Assembly: GCF_003263515.1 (NCBI RefSeq)
Contig: NZ_JYDE01000019.1
Location: forward strand, 1 to 36,383
Direction of reading: 5' to 3'
Source of the DNA: Rahnella inusitata
Lineage (GTDB): Bacteria; Pseudomonadota; Gammaproteobacteria; Enterobacterales; Enterobacteriaceae
DNA length: 36,383 nucleotides
The position numbers were made by a program, and so were the translations under genes. Of this stretch, positions 1-8,616 are shown piece by piece (positions within the stretch are counted from its first letter, which is position 1; each line of letters opens with the position of its first letter). The notes beneath the pieces were generated by a model, which did no database searches, was not told the DNA's origin, and saw nothing but the letters and a program-made list of their open reading frames with translations.

Positions 1-14
1 TTTTTTTCGTCTAT

Positions 15-48
15 AAAAAGCCCGCTGCTTTCTGGTTGCGGGCTTTTT
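15..48. terminator. Bidirectional intrinsic terminator
   Basis: Arms AAAAAGCCCGC (15-25) and GCGGGCTTTTT (38-48) form an 11-bp perfect stem with a 12-base loop, giving a T run on either strand. It probably ends a transcript from left of the window. In E. coli the tRNA gene proK lies upstream of dppA, so a tRNA transcript is a reasonable but unseen source. Bases 1-7 are another T run that may be the tail of a hairpin cut off by the window edge. Confidence 0.75.
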
Positions 49-196
49 GTTGTGTGCGCACCCTTAACCTCATCAGCTTCAAATCCTCTTTCCTGTGATT
101 TGTAGAGTTCTGATAGTCGGCGGTAACGCGGTGAAGGAAGGAGAAGCCGACGGTATTACCGGTTCTTCGCGCTGTCGCGAAACAAATAAAATCTGT

Positions 197-478
197 TCAC
201 ACCGTTACATCCGTCTCATGCGCTTTAGCGCGAAAACTGCGGCGTAACCGCGTCATGGAAAATACTGTTGCATGGGCGACGTGGAGGAATTCTTCGCCTT
301 CCGGGGTCAGGCGGATGGGGTAAGTTTTGCGGTCAAACAGCACAACGCCGAGCCACTCTTCCAGCTGGCGGATGCGGCGGCTGAGTGCGGACTGAGTGAT
401 ATTTCGTTCGCTGGCGGCGCGCGTGAAGCTGTAGCAATGAGATACGCTGAGAAAATCTTCAAACCACTTTAGTTCCAT
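197..478 (-). pseudogene. Truncated LysR-family regulator, N-terminal DNA-binding part only
   Basis: The 93-residue product starts MELKWFEDFLSVSHCYSFTR and carries a clear LysR winged helix-turn-helix: AAxxxNITQSALSRRIRQLE, then LGVVLFDR and RLTPEGEEF. The frame ends in TGA after HETDVTV, about where the linker to the effector-binding domain should begin. A LysR protein is normally about 300 residues. Translating the next 150 bases in the other minus-strand frames shows nothing resembling the missing domain, so this is a remnant rather than a single frameshift. The helix-turn-helix resembles HypT/YjiE-type regulators from memory; that assignment is weak. The ATG at 478 matches the usual LysR N-terminus; the open frame continues upstream to 610 without family sequence. 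Confidence 0.7.
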
Positions 479-1235
479 CACAAAACCTCTGGCGGGTGAG
501 ATACAAAAAAACCTGCTGCCATAAATCCAGATACCCCCTGATTTAAGCAAAAAACGCGCCAGTCTTTGGATTATAAGAACAGTTTGGTTTCGGGGTATTT
601 CAGCCCGCACAGTGCCTTTCGGTGAAAAAACACACGAAACATATCCACGAGGGTGGCTGCACCATCATCGGGCATCTGCGCCTTTTTGGGGTGATTGAAG
701 GGGTCAGTGCGTGAAGCCCTTTTATGACAGTCCCATGTCATCTGCTGCTCTTCTCAGCATTTTCAGCTGGTTTCCACCCCTATCTCAAAAATAACCGTTC
801 ATATATTCATCATTTAGCGAGAAATTTTTAGGGATTTAATATGTGCAAAACCCCCAGGAATATTCTTTTACAAAGTTGATTGTGTGGGTTTCGGGTTCAA
901 AAACTGAACATTCATCCTGATTTGGTTAACGGAATGTTTTTTTATGTTTGTTTGCTGTTACTCACAGTCTGTGTAAATGCCTGATGGTTATATTGACGTC
1001 AGGGATAGGAGTTGCCAAATTGATAGCCCCAAGGAAGACCAGTGATTATTTCCGGTAAAGATCCGTAAAGCCCGCTTTACAGTTCGAAGGAAAAAAAATG
1101 GCAGTTCACCATGCTCTGGTTGGACTTAATGCAGCGCACACCAACACAGTCACCCGCAAATAAAAATAAAGGGTGGCGTGAGCTGCAAACACAACACACA
1201 CATCCACATCACCATTAATCAATGGAGCAGAAGCG
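479..1235. other. Long intergenic region and dppA leader, no gene seen
   Basis: This 757-base stretch separates the LysR remnant from dppA and holds no credible coding frame. It is AT-rich around 780-960. The only clear element is the CA-rich GcvB-type target near its right end, listed separately. A weak CRP-like pattern (TTTGC, six bases, TCACA) occurs near 950-965 and is not claimed. No convincing sigma-70 promoter could be fixed by eye, though the dpp promoter must lie here. Confidence 0.5.
1185..1213 (+). promoter_or_regulatory. Probable GcvB sRNA target in the dppA leader
   Basis: The CA-rich stretch begins GCAAACACAAC (1185-1195) and continues ACACACATCCACATCACC, ending about 22 bases before the dppA ATG. 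The first 11 bases are the exact complement of GUUGUGUUUGC in the GU-rich R1 region of E. coli GcvB as remembered. GcvB represses dppA in E. coli and Salmonella by pairing near the ribosome binding site. The site lies just upstream of the dppA Shine-Dalgarno GGAG (1224-1227), so the same mechanism is expected. The gcvB gene itself is not in the window. Confidence 0.7.
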
Positions 1236-2843
1236 ATGACAATCTCTTTAGGTAAGTCGGGGCTACTGAAATTCAGTATGGGCCTGATTGCGCTGACCGT
1301 TGCGGCAAGCGTGCAGGCAAAAACGTTAGTGTATTGTTCTGAAGGTTCACCTGAAGGCTTCAACCCTCAGCTGTTCACCTCAGGCACCACGTATGACGCC
1401 AGCTCCGTGCCTATCTACAACCGTTTGGTTGAGTTCAAGATCGGGACCACAGAAATTCAGGCGGGTCTGGCTGAGAAGTGGGACGTGTCGGCAGACGGCA
1501 AAACCTACACCTTCCATCTGCGCAAAGGCGTGAAATGGCAGGACAACAAGGAATTCAAACCAACCCGTGATTTCAACGCGGATGACGTGGTGTATTCCTT
1601 CGAACGTCAGCTCGACAAAAACAATCCATACCACGGCGTTTCTGGCGGTAGCTACGAATACTTCGAAGGCATGGGGATGGGCGATCTGATCAACAAGATT
1701 GTCAAAGTTGACGACAATACCGTTCAGTTTGTGCTGAACCGCCCGGAGTCGCCATTCCTGGCTGACCTGGCGATGGACTTCGCTTCCATCCTGTCTGCGG
1801 AATACGCGGATAACATGCTGAAAGCGAAAACACCTGAGAAAGTCGATTTGGATCCGATCGGTACCGGTCCGTTCCAGCTTGTGCAATACCAGAAAGATTC
1901 ACGCATCCTCTACAAAGCTTTCCCTGGTTTCTGGGGCACCAAGCCGCAGATCGACCGTTTAGTCTTCTCCATCACGCCTGACGCCTCCGTGCGTTACGCG
2001 AAATTGCAGAAAAACGAATGCCAGGTCATGCCGTACCCGAACCCGGCTGATATCGCGGCAATGAAGAAAGATAAAACCATCAACCTGATGCAACAGCCAG
2101 GTCTGAACGTCGGTTATCTGTCCTTCAACGTTGAGAAAAAACCACTGGATGAAGTGAAAGTGCGTCAGGCACTGACCCTGGCTGTGAACAAAAAAGCCAT
2201 CATCGATGCGGTTTATCAGGGTGCTGGCCAGCCGGCTAAAAACCTGATCCCACCGACTATGTGGGGCTACAACAAAGACGTTGTGGATTACGATTACAAC
2301 CCTGAGAAAGCCAAAGAGCTGCTGAAAGAAGCAGGTCACGCAGACGGTTTCACTATCGATCTGTGGGCGATGCCGGTACAGCGTCCGTACAACCCGAACG
2401 CGCGCCGTATGGCTGAAATGATCCAAGCTGACTGGGCGAAAGTGGGCGTGAAAGCCAACATCGTCACCTACGAGTGGGGCGAATACCTCAAGCGTGCTAA
2501 AGCCGGTGAGCATCAGTCTGTGATGATGGGCTGGACCGGGGACAATGGGGATCCGGACAACTTCTTCGCCACGCTGTTCAGCTGCGCGGCCGCCAAAGAC
2601 GGTTCCAACTATTCCCGCTGGTGCTACAAGCCGTTTGAAGATTTGATCCAGCCAGCCCGTGCTGAATCCGATCACGCCAAACGTGCTGCGCTGTACCAGC
2701 AGGCACAGGTTGTGATGCATGACCAGGCTCCGGCGCTGATCATCGCTCACTCCACCGTGTACGAACCTGTCCGTAAAGAAGTCAAAGGCTATGTCGTTGA
2801 CCCGTTAGGCAAACACCACTTCGAAAACGTCAGCATGGAATGA
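1236..2843 (+). CDS. dppA: Periplasmic dipeptide-binding protein DppA
   Basis: Substrate-binding protein (535 residues) of the dipeptide/haem ABC importer; it captures dipeptides in the periplasm, delivers them to DppBC, and in E. coli also serves dipeptide chemotaxis. A Sec signal peptide covers about residues 1-28, with cleavage expected after SVQA before KTLVYCSEGSPEGFNPQ, the characteristic mature DppA start. The SBP family 5 fold continues to the C-terminus, with recognisable segments such as YNRLVEFKIG and DPIGTGPFQLVQYQ. GGAG at 1224-1227 is well placed for the ATG. It is first in dppABCDF, followed by 205 bases with a hairpin that may lower expression of the downstream genes. A GcvB target lies in its leader. 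Confidence 0.97.
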   Translation: MTISLGKSGLLKFSMGLIALTVAASVQAKTLVYCSEGSPEGFNPQLFTSGTTYDASSVPIYNRLVEFKIGTTEIQAGLAEKWDVSADGKTYTFHLRKGVKWQDNKEFKPTRDFNADDVVYSFERQLDKNNPYHGVSGGSYEYFEGMGMGDLINKIVKVDDNTVQFVLNRPESPFLADLAMDFASILSAEYADNMLKAKTPEKVDLDPIGTGPFQLVQYQKDSRILYKAFPGFWGTKPQIDRLVFSITPDASVRYAKLQKNECQVMPYPNPADIAAMKKDKTINLMQQPGLNVGYLSFNVEKKPLDEVKVRQALTLAVNKKAIIDAVYQGAGQPAKNLIPPTMWGYNKDVVDYDYNPEKAKELLKEAGHADGFTIDLWAMPVQRPYNPNARRMAEMIQADWAKVGVKANIVTYEWGEYLKRAKAGEHQSVMMGWTGDNGDPDNFFATLFSCAAAKDGSNYSRWCYKPFEDLIQPARAESDHAKRAALYQQAQVVMHDQAPALIIAHSTVYEPVRKEVKGYVVDPLGKHHFENVSME

Positions 2844-2999
2844 TTGACGATTGAGCGCACAGGGAGCTGCGTTGTGCGGTGCTCGCAATTTTCGCCTGCC
2901 TGAGGGTATGTTTCAATTGCTGTGCTCCTCCGCCTTGCTCGCAGCGCGCTCACTACGTCTTTTAGTTCAGCGGTATAGAGTTTTGTGAGCTACTAATAA

Positions 3000-3030
3000 G
3001 CCCGGCGAGCTACGGTTCTCCGGGCATTTT
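3000..3030 (+). terminator. Hairpin between dppA and dppB, possible attenuator
   Basis: GCCCGG (3000-3005) pairs with CCGGGC (3020-3025) around a 14-base loop and is followed by ATTTTAT. A partial terminator here would give more DppA than membrane components, as usual for binding-protein transporters. The stem is only six pairs and the T run is short, so it could instead act as an mRNA-stabilising 3' end for dppA. Confidence 0.45.
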
Positions 3031-3048
3031 ATACAGAGAGTACGGGAT

Positions 3049-4068
3049 ATGTTTCAGTTCATACTCCGACGTTTGGGGTTAGTTATCCCAACGTTTATCG
3101 GCATAACTTTGCTGACTTTTGCCTTCGTACATATGATACCAGGCGACCCGGTCACCATCATGGCAGGCGAACGCGGTGTTTCCCCCGAACGTCACGCCCA
3201 GTTAATGGCAGATATGGGGCTCGATAAGCCTCTTTATCAGCAATACTTCCACTATGTGAACGGGGTGCTGCACGGCGACCTGGGCACTTCCTTAAAAAGC
3301 CGAACCCCTGTCTGGCAGGAGTTTGTCCCGCGCTTTAAAGCCACGCTGGAACTGGGCATCTGCGCGATGATTTTCGCGATTGTTGTCGGTATTCCGGTGG
3401 GCGTGCTGGCGGCGGTCAAACGCGGATCGATATTCGACCACACGGCAGTGGGTATCTCGCTGACCGGCTATTCCATGCCGATATTCTGGTGGGGGATCAT
3501 GCTGGTGATGCTGGTCTCGGTGCAGCTCAACCTCACGCCCGTATCGGGGCGAATAAGCGATACCGTTTTTCTTGATGACAGCATGCCGCTGACCGGCTTT
3601 ATGTTGATCGACTCCCTCATCTGGGGCGAGCCGGGCGACTTCAAAGACGCCGTAATGCACATGATTTTGCCTGCGCTGGTGCTCGGCACCATTCCTCTGG
3701 CGGTTATCGTGCGTATGACCCGTTCTTCCATGCTGGAAGTGTTGGGTGAAGATTATATCCGTACCGCGCGCGCCAAAGGCGTCAGCCGTATGCGGGTGAT
3801 TGTCGTCCACGCACTGCGCAATGCGCTGCTGCCGGTGGTGACCATCATTGGTTTGCAGGTCGGGACGCTGCTGGGCGGCGCCATTCTGACGGAAACCATC
3901 TTCTCCTGGCCGGGACTTGGCCGGTGGCTGATCGATGCACTCCAGCGCCGCGACTATCCGGTCGTGCAGGGCGGAGTGTTGCTGGTCGCTACTTTGATCA
4001 TCGTGGTTAACCTGCTGGTAGACGTGCTCTACGGCGTGGTCAACCCGCGTATTCGCCACAGAAAATAA
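3049..4068 (+). CDS. dppB: Dipeptide ABC transporter permease DppB
   Basis: One of the two inner-membrane permeases of the dipeptide importer, 339 residues, the same length as E. coli DppB. It begins MFQFILRRLGLVIPTFIGIT, a first transmembrane helix typical of the family, followed by MIPGDPV. The cytoplasmic coupling loop that contacts the ATPases is clear: EDYIRTARAKGVSRMRVIVV. Several further hydrophobic segments end at VLYGVVNPRIRH. The Shine-Dalgarno is poor (ACGGGAT). Ten bases separate it from dppC, so the two are surely cotranscribed. Confidence 0.97.
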   Translation: MFQFILRRLGLVIPTFIGITLLTFAFVHMIPGDPVTIMAGERGVSPERHAQLMADMGLDKPLYQQYFHYVNGVLHGDLGTSLKSRTPVWQEFVPRFKATLELGICAMIFAIVVGIPVGVLAAVKRGSIFDHTAVGISLTGYSMPIFWWGIMLVMLVSVQLNLTPVSGRISDTVFLDDSMPLTGFMLIDSLIWGEPGDFKDAVMHMILPALVLGTIPLAVIVRMTRSSMLEVLGEDYIRTARAKGVSRMRVIVVHALRNALLPVVTIIGLQVGTLLGGAILTETIFSWPGLGRWLIDALQRRDYPVVQGGVLLVATLIIVVNLLVDVLYGVVNPRIRHRK

Positions 4069-4078
4069 GGGGCGCAAA

Positions 4079-4993
4079 ATGTCTCAGGTTACAGAGCCCG
4101 TTGCGAATGAAATCGTGACGGCTGCGCCAGTGCCGATGCCGCCATTGCGGGAATTCTGGCATTACTTCAAGCGTAATAAAGGGGCCGTGACTGGTCTGGC
4201 TTATATCATCATCATGCTGGTGATTGCGATTGGGGCGAATGTGATCGCACCACACGCCCCGGCTGAACAGTTCCGTGATGCCCTGCTGCGTCCGCCGGTC
4301 TGGATGGAGGGCGGAAGCTGGAAATTCCTGTTAGGCACCGACGACGTGGGCCGCGATATTCTGTCGCGTCTGATGTACGGCGCACGGTTATCGCTGCTGG
4401 TCGGTTGCCTGGTCGTGGTGCTTTCGCTGATCCTCGGCGTGATTTTCGGTCTGTTTGCCGGATATTACGGCGGTGTCATCGACGCTATCATCATGCGTGT
4501 GGTCGATATCATGCTGGCCTTGCCAAGCCTGTTGCTGGCGCTGGTGCTGGTGGCAATTTTCGGTCCGTCGATAGTCAACGCCTCGCTGGCGCTGACGTTC
4601 GTCGCCTTGCCACACTACGTGCGACTTACCCGCGCGGCGGTGCTGGTGGAAGTGAACCGCGACTACGTGACCGCTTCGCGCGTGGCGGGTGCCGGTGCGA
4701 CGCGTCAGATGTTCATCAATATTTTACCTAACTGCTTAGCGCCGCTGATCGTTCAGGCATCGCTCGGTTTCTCCAACGCCATCCTCGATATGGCGGCTCT
4801 CGGCTTCCTCGGCATGGGCGCGCAACCGCCAACGCCGGAGTGGGGCACGATGCTGTCCGACGTCTTACAGTTTGCTCAAAGCGCCTGGTGGGTTGTGACC
4901 TTCCCTGGTGTGATCATTCTGCTGACGGTACTGGCATTTAACCTGATGGGTGACGGCCTGCGCGACGCCCTTGACCCTAAACTCAAGCAGTAG
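4079..4993 (+). CDS. dppC: Dipeptide ABC transporter permease DppC
   Basis: Second permease subunit, 304 residues against about 300 in E. coli; it forms the translocation pore with DppB. A short cytoplasmic N-terminus ([20 protein letters not shown]) precedes [18 protein letters not shown] and the first transmembrane helix near residues 35-58. The OppC/DppC signature [20 protein letters not shown] follows, then the coupling loop [19 protein letters not shown]. The C-terminus [18 protein letters not shown] is typical of the family. Its stop is ten bases before the dppD start. Confidence 0.97.
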   Translation: MSQVTEPVANEIVTAAPVPMPPLREFWHYFKRNKGAVTGLAYIIIMLVIAIGANVIAPHAPAEQFRDALLRPPVWMEGGSWKFLLGTDDVGRDILSRLMYGARLSLLVGCLVVVLSLILGVIFGLFAGYYGGVIDAIIMRVVDIMLALPSLLLALVLVAIFGPSIVNASLALTFVALPHYVRLTRAAVLVEVNRDYVTASRVAGAGATRQMFINILPNCLAPLIVQASLGFSNAILDMAALGFLGMGAQPPTPEWGTMLSDVLQFAQSAWWVVTFPGVIILLTVLAFNLMGDGLRDALDPKLKQ

Positions 4994-5003
4994 GGGACGA
5001 GAG

Positions 5004-6029
5004 ATGGAAACCACATTAATTCAAGACGTACCGGTCGGCAAAACGCTGCTGACCGTTGATAAGCTTTCCGTGCATTTTGGTGACGAAGGCACGCCGTTTC
5101 GCGCCGTAGATCGTATCAGCTACAGTGTGAAACAGGGCGAAGTGGTCGGGATTGTCGGCGAATCCGGTTCCGGTAAATCGGTCAGTTCACTGGCGCTGAT
5201 GGGACTTATCGATTTCCCCGGCAAAGTGATGGCTGAAAAGCTGGAGTTCGGTGGCCGTGACCTGCAAGGCATGAGCGAAAAAGAGCGCCGCCAGATTGTC
5301 GGCGCCGAAGTCGCGATGATTTTCCAGGATCCGATGACCAGCCTTAACCCGTGCTACACCGTCGGATTCCAGATTATGGAAGCCATCAAGGTGCATCAGG
5401 GTGGCAACAAAAAGACCCGTCGTCAGCGCACCATCGATCTGCTGAATCTGGTCGGCATCCCCGATCCGGCTTCGCGTCTCGACGTGTATCCGCATCAGCT
5501 TTCCGGCGGGATGAGTCAGCGCGTAATGATCGCGATGGCGATCGCCTGCCGTCCAAAACTGCTGATCGCCGATGAACCGACGACCGCTCTCGACGTGACC
5601 ATTCAGGCGCAGATCATCGAATTGCTGCTCGAGCTGCAACAGCAAGAGAACATGGCGCTGATGCTGATTACCCATGACCTCGCACTGGTGGCCGAAGCCG
5701 CGCAGCACATCATCGTGATGTATGCCGGTCAGGTAGTGGAATCGGCAAGAGCCACGGAGATTTTCCGTGCGCCGCGCCATCCGTACACTCAGGCGCTGCT
5801 GCGATCCTTGCCGGAATTTGCCGCTGACAAAGCGCGTTTGCAGTCATTGCCGGGCGTGGTGCCGGGCAAATATGACCGTCCGAACGGTTGCCTGCTCAAC
5901 CCGCGTTGCCCGTATGCCACCGATCTTTGCCGTAAAGAAGAACCGGCGCTGCGCGATCTCGCGAACGGGCGTCAGTCGAAGTGTCATTATCCGCTCGATG
6001 ATGCCGGGAGACCTACTTATGAGTCCTGA
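5004..6029 (+). CDS. dppD: Dipeptide ABC transporter ATPase DppD
   Basis: One of two ATPases powering dipeptide import, 341 residues. The start was set at the ATG at 5004 because GGGGA (4993-4997) lies seven bases upstream; the frame also opens inside dppC, without family sequence. Walker A is GESGSGKS (about 52-59), the ABC signature is LSGGM (166-170), Walker B is LLIADEP (186-192), and the H-loop is in LITHDLALV. The C-terminal oligopeptide-transporter extension carries the family's spaced cysteines (CLLNPRC, then DLC, then SKCHY). The N-terminus is a dozen or so residues longer than remembered for E. coli DppD. It overlaps dppF by 11 bases. Confidence 0.96.
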   Translation: METTLIQDVPVGKTLLTVDKLSVHFGDEGTPFRAVDRISYSVKQGEVVGIVGESGSGKSVSSLALMGLIDFPGKVMAEKLEFGGRDLQGMSEKERRQIVGAEVAMIFQDPMTSLNPCYTVGFQIMEAIKVHQGGNKKTRRQRTIDLLNLVGIPDPASRLDVYPHQLSGGMSQRVMIAMAIACRPKLLIADEPTTALDVTIQAQIIELLLELQQQENMALMLITHDLALVAEAAQHIIVMYAGQVVESARATEIFRAPRHPYTQALLRSLPEFAADKARLQSLPGVVPGKYDRPNGCLLNPRCPYATDLCRKEEPALRDLANGRQSKCHYPLDDAGRPTYES

Positions 6030-7032
6030 TAACACCGCATCGCAGCCGTTGTTGCATGCGATTGACCTGAAAAAGCACTACCCGGTGAAGAAAGGGATGT
6101 TCGCCCCGGAACGTACAGTTAAGGCCCTCGACGGCGTGTCATTCACTCTCGAACGCGGTAAAACGCTGGCGGTGGTGGGTGAATCCGGCTGTGGGAAATC
6201 CACGCTGGGCCGTCTGCTGACCATGATCGAAGTCCCGACAGGCGGTGAGTTGTATTACCGCGGGCAGGATTTGCTGAAACCTGATGCGACAGCGGAAAAG
6301 CTGCGCCGTCAGAAGATCCAAATCGTGTTTCAGAATCCTTACGGATCACTGAACCCGCGTAAGAAAGTCGGGCAGATCCTCGAAGAGCCGTTGCTGATCA
6401 ACACCAAACTGAGCAGCGCCGAGCGTCGTGAAAAATCGCTGGCGATGATGGCGAAAGTCGGCCTGAAAACCGAACATTACGACCGCTATCCGCACATGTT
6501 CTCCGGCGGCCAGCGTCAGCGTATCGCGATTGCCCGTGGTCTGATGCTGGATCCTGACGTGGTCATCGCCGATGAACCGGTTTCCGCGCTCGACGTTTCC
6601 GTCCGCGCGCAGGTTCTGAACCTGATGATGGATTTGCAGCAGGATTTGGGGCTGTCCTACGTGTTCATCTCGCACGATTTGTCGGTTGTTGAACATATCG
6701 CCGACGAAGTGATGGTGATGTACCTTGGTCGCTGCGTGGAGAAGGGCTCGAAAGACGCCATCTTCAACAATCCGCGTCATCCGTACACGCAGGCTTTGCT
6801 GTCTGCAACGCCGCGTCTGAACCCGGACGAGCGCCGTGAACGCATCAAGCTGACCGGCGAGCTGCCAAGCCCGCTGAACCCGCCAGCCGGTTGCGCCTTC
6901 AACGCCCGCTGCCGTCGCGCGTTCGGCACCTGCAAACAATTCCAGCCACAACTGAAACAGTACGGCGATCAGCTGGTCGCCTGTTTCGCCGTGGATCAGG
7001 ACGAGAACGGCACTACGCAGACCGTCGCGTAA
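6019..7032 (+). CDS. dppF: Dipeptide ABC transporter ATPase DppF
   Basis: Second ATPase of the importer, 337 residues, pairing with DppD. The start is the ATG at 6019, inside the end of dppD, with GGGAG (6006-6010) eight bases upstream; it gives [20 protein letters not shown], matching the E. coli N-terminus. Walker A is GESGCGKST (54-62), the signature is FSGGQ (161-165), Walker B is VVIADEP (181-187), and the H-loop histidine is 219. The C-terminal extension has three cysteines ([15 protein letters not shown]). It is the last gene of the operon and is followed by a strong terminator. Confidence 0.96.
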   Translation: MSPDNTASQPLLHAIDLKKHYPVKKGMFAPERTVKALDGVSFTLERGKTLAVVGESGCGKSTLGRLLTMIEVPTGGELYYRGQDLLKPDATAEKLRRQKIQIVFQNPYGSLNPRKKVGQILEEPLLINTKLSSAERREKSLAMMAKVGLKTEHYDRYPHMFSGGQRQRIAIARGLMLDPDVVIADEPVSALDVSVRAQVLNLMMDLQQDLGLSYVFISHDLSVVEHIADEVMVMYLGRCVEKGSKDAIFNNPRHPYTQALLSATPRLNPDERRERIKLTGELPSPLNPPAGCAFNARCRRAFGTCKQFQPQLKQYGDQLVACFAVDQDENGTTQTVA

Positions 7033-7055
7033 ATCAGGTGACGTACAGAAATGAG

Positions 7056-7080
7056 AAAGGCCGCGAAAGCGGCCTTTTTT
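7056..7080 (+). terminator. dpp operon terminator
   Basis: GGCCGC (7059-7064), loop GAAA, GCGGCC (7069-7074), then TTTTTT (7075-7080); further A-T pairs extend the stem. It lies 24 bases after the dppF stop and separates dpp from the convergent bcs operon. The minus-strand side has only a broken T run, so it is mainly directional. Confidence 0.92.
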
Positions 7081-7095
7081 ATTCAGCGGAGAAAA

Positions 7096-8109
7096 TTACC
7101 CCTGCTTACTCGCCCACCAGCTCAGAAGTTGCAGCGTAGACGAATAGTAATCATCTTTCGGCGCGAGGTTCGGGCTGATGGCAGCGGCGTTGGCCATGGT
7201 GAAATCACGGATAGCCAGTAAGCCCGGCGACATGTTATAGCCCGCTTTGGTGCCGGTCATCACATCAATCCAGGCCGGTGTCGCGGTGCGTGGCGACTTC
7301 TGCCACCAGAGAATGAAGGGTGCCAGCTGCGGGCTGCCCGGATGCGCCCAGCCGAGGTACAGCGGGATACGCACGGCGTCATAACTGAAACGCGTCGGCC
7401 AGCGGCTGGCGGGCTTCATGCTGCCATCGGCCTGCATGTCCACCCAGTCGGTCGGCAGACGTAATTCGCCGAACGCCATTTTGCTGAGCATCGCGGTGCC
7501 GCTTTCATCGAGATCCTTCCACACTTTCAGGTGGCTGTGGGCGTAAAACGCTTTCCACGCCGGGAAGAGAAAGTAGGAGGCGTTGATCGTCACGTTACTG
7601 GTCTGATTGAACCCGGTCACGCCCGGCAGCATCACTTTGTAACCGGCGTAATCAATCACGTTATATTTGATCAGTGCTGTCTGTAATTTCTCGGAGGCTT
7701 TCGTGTAGCGCGTGTCATTCCATTTATCGCCCGCCAGCAGGAGTGCCCACGCCATCAGCTGGTCGCCGTCAGAGGCGTTATTTTTATCAGCGACGTGCAC
7801 GCTGTTATTCGGGTCGTAACGCCACGAATAGAGGCCGATGTCCTTGCGATACAGCGTGGTGTTCGCCCACTGCCACAACTTATCGAAAGTGGCCTGATCG
7901 TCATTGAATACCGCCAGCAGCATGCTGAAACCCTGGCCTTCGGTGTGACTGACGTTTTTATTGGCGGTATCAATGATCCGGCCGTCAGGCATCAGAAAGC
8001 GGCTTTTGTAGGCTGACCAGCCCTGATCCTGCGCCATTACTGCGGTAGTGAAAAACGAGAAAACCAGACCGAACCACAGCACCAGGCCGTAGCGTCGAAA
8101 TGCCAACAT
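7096..8109 (-). CDS. bcsZ: Periplasmic endo-beta-1,4-glucanase BcsZ (GH8)
   Basis: Glycoside hydrolase family 8 cellulase (337 residues) that trims nascent cellulose in the periplasm and affects secretion and fibre quality. The signal peptide is about residues 1-26 (LVFSFFTTAVMA before QDQGW). The likely general acid is Glu57 in SHTEGQGFSML; Asp114 and Asp116 lie in ASDGDQLMAWALL; the likely base is Asp244 in FSYDAVRIPLYLGW. All match the GH8 cellulase pattern. TAAGGA five bases before the ATG overlaps the bcsD stop region; the gap is nine bases. It is last in bcsOQABCDZ; in E. coli bcsZ sits between bcsB and bcsC. Expression should follow the operon promoter about 11 kb upstream. Confidence 0.95.
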   Translation of the reverse strand: MLAFRRYGLVLWFGLVFSFFTTAVMAQDQGWSAYKSRFLMPDGRIIDTANKNVSHTEGQGFSMLLAVFNDDQATFDKLWQWANTTLYRKDIGLYSWRYDPNNSVHVADKNNASDGDQLMAWALLLAGDKWNDTRYTKASEKLQTALIKYNVIDYAGYKVMLPGVTGFNQTSNVTINASYFLFPAWKAFYAHSHLKVWKDLDESGTAMLSKMAFGELRLPTDWVDMQADGSMKPASRWPTRFSYDAVRIPLYLGWAHPGSPQLAPFILWWQKSPRTATPAWIDVMTGTKAGYNMSPGLLAIRDFTMANAAAISPNLAPKDDYYSSTLQLLSWWASKQG

Positions 8110-8118
8110 AAAAATTCC

Positions 8119-8598
8119 TTACAAACCATTTTGATAGCGGAAGACGAATGCGCCTTCCGATGTGCTTTCCTGCCAGCGCAGGGGAACGTAAGGCTGTCCG
8201 CCTTGCGCCTGCAACCATTGGGCATACAGCCCTTCAAACAGCGAAATCAGCGCGATGCGCCACAGTTCGTCGTCTTCACCTTGCGGCGAAACCGGCCAGG
8301 CGATGTGCACCAGCGCAAGCTGTTGCTGGGTAGCTTCAATTTTCACCACGCCCCAGTCGAAACGGCTGAGAATGTGGTTGATGTTTTCTTCCAGTTCGCC
8401 GAGCGTGGCGCACACCGGCAGAGGATGCTGTCGCCCCAGATTACCGCCCATCAGCGTGAGAAAACGGCGGCCATCTTCGTCTTCGGCGGATGCCAGAATA
8501 CCTGAAAATAGCACCTGCACCAGACTTTGCCAGCCCGGAGTGGAGTGCCGCTGGCGGTAATATTCCTGCGCGACCTGTGTATAGTTCTGTTCTTGCAT
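8119..8598 (-). CDS. bcsD: Cellulose synthase subunit D (BcsD)
   Basis: A 159-residue protein resembling the AxCeSD/BcsD family, which forms octameric rings and aligns synthase complexes so that glucan chains crystallise together in Komagataeibacter. No signal peptide or membrane helix is visible, in line with an intracellular scaffold. Family-like segments include LSRFDWGVVKIE and DDELWRIALISLFEGLYAQWL, and the length is close to the 156 residues of AxCeSD. E. coli lacks bcsD; its presence defines this operon as type I. Neighbours are bcsC (18-base gap) and bcsZ (9-base gap). The proline-rich BcsO encoded first in the operon is a candidate partner. Confidence 0.9.
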   Translation of the reverse strand: MQEQNYTQVAQEYYRQRHSTPGWQSLVQVLFSGILASAEDEDGRRFLTLMGGNLGRQHPLPVCATLGELEENINHILSRFDWGVVKIEATQQQLALVHIAWPVSPQGEDDELWRIALISLFEGLYAQWLQAQGGQPYVPLRWQESTSEGAFVFRYQNGL

Positions 8599-8616
8599 GG
8601 TTTTATTCCACCGGGA

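Noticed and set aside
493..503. CGGGTGAGATA, a full match to a degenerate CsgD-type consensus
   Set aside because: It lies beside the LysR remnant, 18 kb from the bcsO promoter region, and such a degenerate 11-mer is expected by chance at roughly this frequency in a window this size.
1959..2750. Minus-strand open frames opposite dppA
   Set aside because: They mirror the codon pattern of dppA and show no domain.
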